Shown here in pieces: positions 59,591 through 64,000 of a DNA stretch of 64,000 nt. Under the pieces are notes generated by a model. It did no database searches. It saw only the letters and a list, made by a program, of their open reading frames with translations, and was not told the DNA's origin. The translations under genes and the position numbers were made by a program. Source of the DNA: Siniperca chuatsi (lineage: Eukaryota > Chordata > Actinopteri > Centrarchiformes > Sinipercidae); the NCBI RefSeq assembly GCF_020085105.1, contig NC_058062.1, positions 3,622,945-3,686,944 on the forward strand. Reading direction: 5' to 3'. The stretch's first letter is position 1. Every line of letters begins with the position of its first letter.

Positions 59591-60738
59591 AAAACTCTAA
59601 CTGGATTTCTAATTAAACTGCTCATCCTACTCTACTAAGTCAATGAAGTATGTAGCTACCTGTTTCACTCTGACATCTCCAGCAGGTGTTGGACTCTGAA
59701 AGTTAAAATGAGACATTGTTTGTACAAAAAATAAAGCATTGAAATGAACATTTGGTTTAGCTGTGTTTGGAGCGAAGAGACTGGTTTAGATGTTTCTGTT
59801 GACAAGCCCTGAAAAGGAAGGAGCAGCTTCAGGTTTCACTGAGCTCACGCCACCCAAGCAGGTACATACATGTACTCACTAGTGCACGATAAGGTTGTAA
59901 AGAATGGATGGAAACCCATCAAACTTCACTATCAAATGTATCAATTGGATTTAGTTTTGCATATTGCCAATCACCTACACTCGATGTATCATGACTTCAC
60001 ATAATTTCTACATTGTGAAGGTTTTTTGATAAATTCGGCGTATTTAACACTAACATAGCTCTCATTCCAAAGGTGCAATCCACTGTATTTGTGTGGAAGA
60101 AGAATGAAGCTTGATTTAGATATAACAGACGTCATGAACGTAATTCAAATACACAATGACACACTGATTAAATCTATGCGGAATGGTGTATCTTTACGGT
60201 TTATAAGATTAAAAAAAAAAGATTTATTAATTGTCTTCCATGGCATATGTAGCTATAGTTGTGACTAATAATTGTCCATTTTTGGAACGGAGTTTGGCGA
60301 GATTTTCCCCCAGGCAAGAGAAAACAGAATGTAACGGGGCTACAAAATGTCAAAATGGTACCAAGGACACTAAATGCATTTTGTAAGATATAAGAAAATT
60401 ATTACTTTTGCCAATTGATGAACTCGGACAATTAACAAACAGTGTGTTCCACTTGGGGAAAGACACTGGTCCGCTCCCTTGGGAATCAGTTTTCAGTCCT
60501 GGGAGTAGCCTGAGCCTCCCACGGCTAGCCCTGCTAACATTAACCTTCACTGCAGCAGAATGTGAGCTCCCAGCTACAAGCACATATTTTGACATTTCCC
60601 ACACTTACCCTGCATGCTGCTCATTGTAGTAATGTGTTGAGACTGGGACTGGTGATGGTGGTTAGTTGCAGATCCCGCGTTATTGCTGCTGTTGTGGCTG
60701 CTAGGTGTTGTTGGGTTGTTAGGACTGGGAGTCGCCAT
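49108..60738 (-). CDS. map2k4: MAP2K4 / MKK4, dual-specificity MAP kinase kinase (11 constitutive coding exons, 404 residues; 415 with cassette)
   Basis: MKK4 phosphorylates the Thr and Tyr of the JNK and p38 activation loops after activation by MAP3Ks. Exons join to 1,215 nt with all phases matching. Residues 1-43 are a Ser/Thr/Asn/His-rich tail, unlike human in detail but opening MATPSP and ending SSMQG. The JNK-docking motif is KRKALKL at 45-51. Kinase domain: Gly loop GRGAYGSV (114-121), AVK136, HRD (D234), DFG (D252), activation sites S262 and T266 in SIAKT, then MAPE. The C-terminal docking segment for MAP3Ks is around 370-395, and the end PSSPMYMD is conserved. Human is 399 residues. 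The ATG at 60736-60738 has A at -3 and G at +4. An in-frame ATG seven codons upstream (60757-60759) has a poorer context. The largest intron is 50374-55309. No defect was seen. Confidence 0.98.
49450..49495 (-). CDS. map2k4: MAP2K4 coding exon
   Basis: 46 nt completing C352 and encoding [15 protein letters not shown] (353-367), the end of the kinase fold. Confidence 0.97.
49724..49872 (-). CDS. map2k4: MAP2K4 coding exon
   Basis: 149 nt encoding residues 303-351: [20 protein letters not shown] onward to FISFVNV. Donor GTAAGG. Confidence 0.97.
50296..50373 (-). CDS. map2k4: MAP2K4 coding exon (APE region)
   Basis: 78 nt encoding residues 277-302: [20 protein letters not shown] onward to SLGITL. 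A 4.9 kb intron separates it from the preceding exon. Confidence 0.97.
51521..51559 (+). repeat. (GT)n microsatellite
   Basis: About 19 units in the large MAP2K4 intron. A run of A follows near 51615. Confidence 0.95.
52045..52376 (+). repeat. Dispersed teleost repeat, TTTTGGACTGTTGG family, copy 3 (diverged)
   Basis: GACAACTATTTTAATAATCA, TGATGGGCATTTGTCCTCAT and AATAATCGTTGGTTGCAGCC bracket a degraded centre. In the large MAP2K4 intron. Confidence 0.65.
53663..53682 (+). repeat. (AC)n microsatellite
   Basis: Ten AC units in a MAP2K4 intron. Confidence 0.9.
53725..53955 (+). repeat. Dispersed teleost repeat, TTTTGGACTGTTGG family, copy 4
   Basis: Contains ATAAGGATTTGCTGCTTTTC and GAAATTGTGATGGATATTGA, and ends TTAATCTACTGATAATTATC. 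In the large MAP2K4 intron. Confidence 0.7.
53958..54372 (+). repeat. Dispersed teleost repeat, GGGGAACTCCAC family, copy 1
   Basis: Starts GGGGAACTCCACAGATTTTA. Later come GCATTATGGGAAATGTAGGA, ATATCTCAGCCTCTGATGCT and CCAGTCCCAAAACTATATGG. Directly abuts the preceding repeat. Confidence 0.7.
54924..54945 (+). repeat. (AC)n microsatellite
   Basis: Eleven AC units in a MAP2K4 intron. Confidence 0.9.
55310..55437 (-). CDS. map2k4: MAP2K4 coding exon (DFG and activation loop)
   Basis: 128 nt encoding the rest of D234 and [20 protein letters not shown], then [20 protein letters not shown] and MA. Carries S262 and T266, the MAP3K phosphorylation sites. Confidence 0.98.
55523..55574 (-). CDS. 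map2k4: MAP2K4 coding exon (start of catalytic loop)
   Basis: 52 nt encoding [17 protein letters not shown] (217-233) plus the first base of catalytic D234. Confidence 0.97.
55666..55785 (-). CDS. map2k4: MAP2K4 coding exon (hinge region)
   Basis: 120 nt encoding residues 177-216: [20 protein letters not shown] onward to [12 protein letters not shown]. Confidence 0.97.
55887..56006 (-). CDS. map2k4: MAP2K4 coding exon (alpha-C region)
   Basis: 120 nt encoding residues 137-176: [19 protein letters not shown] onward to QFYGALFRE. Almost identical to human; VVVRSS replaces VVMRSS. Confidence 0.97.
56093..56267 (-). CDS. map2k4: MAP2K4 coding exon with glycine loop
   Basis: 175 nt encoding residues 79-136: [17 protein letters not shown], then [19 protein letters not shown], the Gly loop and IMAVK with the ATP-binding lysine (136). 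The acceptor falls in an AGAGAG run; the chosen position keeps frame and matches human HIERLRTHS. Confidence 0.97.
56391..56493 (-). CDS. map2k4: MAP2K4 coding exon with JNK-docking motif
   Basis: 103 nt encoding residues 45-77: [20 protein letters not shown] onward to FQNPH. Basic residues followed by Leu-x-Leu form the D-site that binds JNK and p38. Confidence 0.97.
56831..57105 (+). repeat. Dispersed repeat, TGTCAACAAATCCCATG family, copy 2
   Basis: Second copy, diverged, in the MAP2K4 intron between the cassette exon and the docking-motif exon. The shared blocks are in the same order as in copy 1. Confidence 0.8.
57285..57495. repeat. Dispersed repeat with TGATATAGTACATTTTCT, copy 2
   Basis: AT-rich copy in a MAP2K4 intron, sharing the TGATATAG.ACATTTTCT block with 36765-37150. 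Boundaries are approximate. Confidence 0.45.
58608..58640 (-). CDS. map2k4: MAP2K4 alternative cassette exon (33 nt, 11 residues)
   Basis: Flanked by AG (CTCTAG) and GTAAGC. In phase 1-1 it inserts [11 protein letters not shown] between MQG and KRKALKL. As I recall this matches the 11-residue insertion of a longer mammalian MKK4 isoform, so it is a conserved cassette rather than a constitutive exon. It places the insert directly before the JNK-docking motif. Confidence 0.85.
59550..59585 (+). repeat. (AT)n microsatellite
   Basis: About 17 AT units preceded by a short AC run, in MAP2K4 intron 1, about 75 nt downstream of the candidate microexon. Confidence 0.95.
59660..59695 (-). CDS. Candidate MAP2K4 microexon (36 nt, unproven)
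   Basis: A strong acceptor (TTTTAACTTTCAG) and a weaker donor (GTAGCT) bound 36 nt. In phase 1-1 it would add [12 protein letters not shown] without stop or frameshift between exon 1 and the docking motif. I know of no homologue of this peptide, so it may be a chance splice-site pair. Sequence permits it; use is speculative. Confidence 0.22.
60609..60738 (-). CDS. map2k4: MAP2K4 coding exon 1
   Basis: 130 nt: 43 codons plus one base. [14 protein letters not shown] opens a low-complexity N-terminus that includes [10 protein letters not shown] and ends TTMSSMQ. Donor GTAAGT. The phase-1 end permits insertion of phase 1-1 cassettes. Confidence 0.95.
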
Positions 60739-61145
60739 TGTTGTGTGTTTGAATTCCATCAGCAGCACCGGGCTGCAATGCAGATACACGGAGAGCAACT
60801 TCACCCTTCCCTCCCTGCCACAATAATTACCGCCTCACTAACGGCAACTTCAGGCCGCAAAACAAGCGGGTAGCAACTGTCGAACACTTTAAAATACGTT
60901 AAATTATTAAGATTATTTTAAAGTTTTGGGCTACGTTAAAAGCTACCTACGTGGTAACGTTAACAAAAACAAACACCCAGCTAGGCTAAGCTAACTAAGC
61001 TGGCTAACAGTACTAGCCAAGAAGCTTTACGACCCGCAATCAGCTGACCAACTGACACTGACATGTCAACACCCACAGCGTCCCAGCGCTAGCGACGAGC
61101 TAGCGGCGAGCTAGCGACAGTTAGCCGAGACGAGACCGGATGTTA
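60739..61145 (-). promoter_or_regulatory. MAP2K4 5' UTR and promoter region with 11-bp tandem repeat
   Basis: This stretch just upstream of the ATG is richer in CpG than its surroundings. At 61088-61120 an 11-bp unit beginning GCTAGCG repeats three times (61088, 61099, 61110). An ETS-like CCGGAT site follows at 61136-61141. Promoter role is inferred from position and composition. Confidence 0.45.
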
Positions 61146-63000
61146 TGTGGTGTTTGTTTCAAAATAAAGCAAGAACGTGTATTTTTTAAATCAATTGTCA
61201 CATCGACCTTATAACGCAATATTTGAGACCTCTACATGGTCAAAAAGATCAATAACCTAAAAAAAAAACCCTATTTCATACAGTCTAACATGTTAAATGA
61301 TCTCTAGTGGATCATTAGTGCAATGCAGGAAGTACAGGTCTTACTAAATTCAAGAGGACTGCCTCTACTAATTTCCTAATTATGAGAAAGTTATGGCAAA
61401 ATTAAAATTTGTAGTTTTACTAATATTTCAAGATGAACATTTGATGGATTGAAGCAGCATATAATTACCAAAAAAATGTTGTACTTTATTTTGTCATAAT
61501 ATAATTTTGAAAGTGTGTATCAAATATGATACAGTAGGTATTTTAGGTTGGGTTTTTTTTTTTTAAATCCCTAAATCATCATTGTTTTGCATTTCACAAT
61601 GTTTTGTCAATATCATACTCTCTTTTAATTATTTAATTCTCTCCAGAAGTCAGCAACTGTCAAAGTAAAAGTTGAAAAGAAAAAAGTAAAGGTGGAGAAA
61701 AGAAGAATTTGACACGTAACGTAAGCAGTGACAAAGAAATGACAAAAAAATAAATCAATGCAATTAAAAATTGATATTTTTGCTTCTTTAAAAACCCCAA
61801 TTGAGATTAATAAATTGCCATGAAAGCTGAATTCATCATTCATGATACAAACAAAAACAATACATGCAAATTTAAATTGCATGTATTATTTTTTTATTCT
61901 GTCAAAAGGTTCAATAAACACCCTAAACTAAAAACAATAAAACGTCTGATAATTATTACATGTGTCAAGCTTCACTATTTCAACAACACTAGATAGATAT
62001 TTAGCTTCATTACTTTCATTAAGCTTCTTCTGAAACCACAAGCACACAGCAGTACCAGGATCCTCAGGACTGCATTACCCCATCAGGAGGGGCCAAAGTT
62101 GAGCTGTGGGCCTTTAATTGCACACATATTTGCATATTGCCTAACACACATGAAAGTGTTATAATATTTTGCCCCAGAAACCAACCACCCGCTTCTCTAC
62201 TATCCTGCGCAGGTGTGCTGTGTGTCACTTTGTTTGCGGTAATTTGATGAAAAATAAACGTCTTTAGGAATATGTAAAATGTAAGCATAGGATAAATGAA
62301 TATAAAAGGAAATTCTGAAGCCATTAAACAAGATTTATTGACCCAGGGACCCCTCGGAGGACAGGGCTGTAGGACGAGAGATTAAAGGTTAGTAAAAATG
62401 AAGGAGCTGCCTTATCATTTCAGTTTATATTGTAGTAATGGTGCTTGTTCCCAAATAAAATTACTATCAATCTGACTGCCAGACAGTGGTGTGTGGGCCC
62501 CCGGGGGCGGTGCCAGGCTTGTCCAATATGTCACTCATTTTCACTGTGGTGTTACATTAGATAATACTGTAGTTAGAGTTCTACAAAAGTACGTTTTAAT
62601 AATAAATAAACATGTATTTGTTTGATGTGATATACGAGGGATCCTTCGTACCACGCAGAGTTAATATAATAAACAAACAGCACTTCCCCTTGCTGGGAAA
62701 TATTATTATGTTATTATATTATATAAGCTGTATCAACTTCTGCAAGGCTGTGTTTTTTGTTTTTACAGTGTTGTGAGACAAAGACAATAAAGTATAGGAT
62801 TCTAATGTTTGTATTTAGTACATTATTTTTTGCATTTTTACCACAAATTAGGGATGATATACCCAAAAAAATCAAGTATGAAAAAATATGATGTAACACA
62901 ACGCTTGAGTTACAACTGGAAGCTAACTTTTTTTAAAATTATTATTATAATTTTGTTTTAATGTATTCATTTTGTCCTTTCTGTTGTTGTTTTCAGCTTT

Positions 63001-63052
<52 letters not shown>

Positions 63053-63240
63053 ATCCTTCTGACCTTGCCTTGTGTAGGCTGATCATAATTAATAACATGA
63101 AAATAAAATTAAAAATAAGTATGAAATAAACTTTTTTTTTTATGTTTGGGACCATATTGATTCTCGATTAATCATTTCACTACAAGCCATGAACTAAATT
63201 TTTACATTTGGATTCAATAATGATATTATTTTGTAAAGTG
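61146..63240. other. MAP2K4-TMEM220 intergenic DNA
   Basis: AT-rich with T and A runs and a GT microsatellite. No exon or recognised element was found, apart from a short GC-rich patch near 62490-62520. Confidence 0.6.
63004..63050 (+). repeat. (GT)n microsatellite ending in GCGCGC
   Basis: About 20 GT units followed by GCGCGC, between MAP2K4 and TMEM220. Alternating purine-pyrimidine throughout. Confidence 0.95.
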
Positions 63241-63735
63241 ATATCGGAAGTGGTATCTCTTCAGTGAGGCTACCTTGACGTCACTGCGGTCGTGGAAAAC
63301 GTGCGCTCGTTTTGTTGCGCGGAGCAGCCAGGGCCGACCACGTCCAAGATTTAATCCAATGAGGTAAAGTAAAATAGACGCGCACGGGGTCTTTTCCCCA
63401 CATTGGCAGATAGCTCTGTTAGAGGACACATAAATATCAGTATTGCAATCATAAAAACTGTGTCTTTGGGTGTAGTGCTGACAGTTATACACCACAAAAT
63501 TACAGAAATCACTGAACATCCGCCTATAATGATGGTCTGTGCGCCTAAATCAAGTTTTTAAAAAAGGGGGGCATTAAATAATTTGTGAATTGTGTCTTAT
63601 GTCCAAACATGTCAGTGCAGCATGCAGAAGTCGTAGTTAATATCAAACAAACCCTCACGGGGTCAGTGCGTCGGCTTCCTCGTGTTTTTACGTCCCGTGC
63701 GCCCGGGCGGGGAAGTGAAAAGGTTACAAACAAGA
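63241..63735 (+). promoter_or_regulatory. Probable TMEM220 promoter / 5' UTR with full CRE
   Basis: GC content and CpG rise here. A perfect palindromic TGACGTCA lies at 63276-63283, 30 nt after an ETS-like CGGAAG (63245-63250), and further CpG-rich sequence follows at 63285-63350. The CRE is about 450 nt upstream of the ATG. Role inferred from position and motifs. Confidence 0.45.
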
Positions 63736-63837
63736 ATGGGGGAAGTTTGTAAAGAGAAGAAGCCGTGGCTTTCTGTGATTTGGCAAGTCTGCAACGCTTT
63801 CATGTCCTTTTTCTTCGCTCTTGCAACATATGTACAA
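63736..63837 (+). CDS. tmem220: TMEM220 coding exon 1 (gene continues past window)
   Basis: TMEM220 is a small multi-pass membrane protein of poorly characterised function. This exon encodes 34 residues: MGEVCKEKKPWLSVIWQVC then NAFMSFFFALATYVQ, followed by donor GTGAGC. The hydrophobic stretch WLSVIWQVCNAFMSFFFALA is the first predicted membrane helix and aligns with human ACNGLMAAFFALAALVQ. The ATG is the first in frame; upstream in-frame codons lack ATG. It is head to head with MAP2K4 about 3 kb away. Confidence 0.9.
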
Positions 63838-63923
63838 GTGAGCGCTTCATTTCTTATCTTTTTTGTTGTTGCATGCTCTTAAATCCGGAGCATTAACCAA
63901 CAAATACTGTGTCATTACTTCAG

Positions 63924-63953
63924 ATCAATGATCCAGACGCGGGGTCATGGATG
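63924..63953 (+). CDS. tmem220: TMEM220 coding exon 2 (partial gene)
   Basis: 30 nt between CTTCAG and GTAAGA, encoding INDPDAGSWM in frame with exon 1. The NDPDA motif matches human VQVNDPDAEVW and settles the identity. Remaining exons lie beyond the right edge. Confidence 0.9.
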
Positions 63954-64000
63954 GTAAGATGACAGCCCATTCACACATTGCTTCGTCAGTTGTGATTAGT

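Noticed and set aside
60757..60759. Upstream in-frame ATG for MAP2K4 (adds MEFKHTT)
   Set aside because: The context is weaker (C at -3) and the downstream MATPSP matches the vertebrate N-terminus.
63682..63735. 18-codon N-terminal extension of TMEM220
   Set aside because: The extension would have to begin at GTG; the first ATG is 63736, and family homology begins after it.
1..64000. tRNA genes, CRISPR arrays, attachment sites, operons, riboswitches
   Set aside because: No tRNA A/B box pair with cloverleaf folding, no regularly spaced repeats with unique spacers and no bacterial signals were seen; the sequence is vertebrate nuclear DNA.

Overview
The window is a piece of a ray-finned (teleost) fish genome. 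The genes are split by GT-AG introns and their proteins closely match vertebrate orthologues. Intergenic DNA and introns are full of dispersed repeat families that I recognise as typical of teleosts, probably percomorphs; the narrower placement is inference. I see no bacterial or viral gene clusters, no CRISPR array and no operon.

Layout. 1-31,900 is a gene-poor stretch in which I could support no protein-coding gene. It holds fossils of non-LTR retrotransposons (clearest at 11,208-12,010), a Tc1-type transposon end (18,740-18,998), a non-autonomous DNA element with terminal inverted repeats (21,835-22,577), several dispersed repeats and some non-repetitive sequence. 31,946-46,209 on the minus strand is ELAC2, the long-form tRNase Z. 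All 24 coding exons could be placed; they join in frame to 865 codons. 49,108-60,738 on the minus strand is MAP2K4 (MKK4), a JNK/p38 pathway kinase. Eleven constitutive coding exons give 404 residues, and a conserved 33-nt cassette exon would make 415. From 63,736 to the right edge on the plus strand are the first two exons of TMEM220, which continues beyond the window.

ELAC2 and MAP2K4 lie in tandem, and MAP2K4 and TMEM220 lie head to head about 3 kb apart. The genes do not form a pathway: ELAC2 matures tRNA 3' ends in nucleus and mitochondrion, MAP2K4 relays stress signals to JNK and p38, and TMEM220 is a membrane protein of poorly known function. As I recall, the human orthologues all lie on 17p, so the window looks like a rearranged piece of that synteny block.

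The most useful findings are ELAC2's two in-frame starts, which look built for mitochondrial versus nuclear targeting, the MAP2K4 cassette exon just before the JNK-docking motif, a second possible in-frame microexon beside it, and the fossil transposons. I did not find a convincing undescribed biological system.
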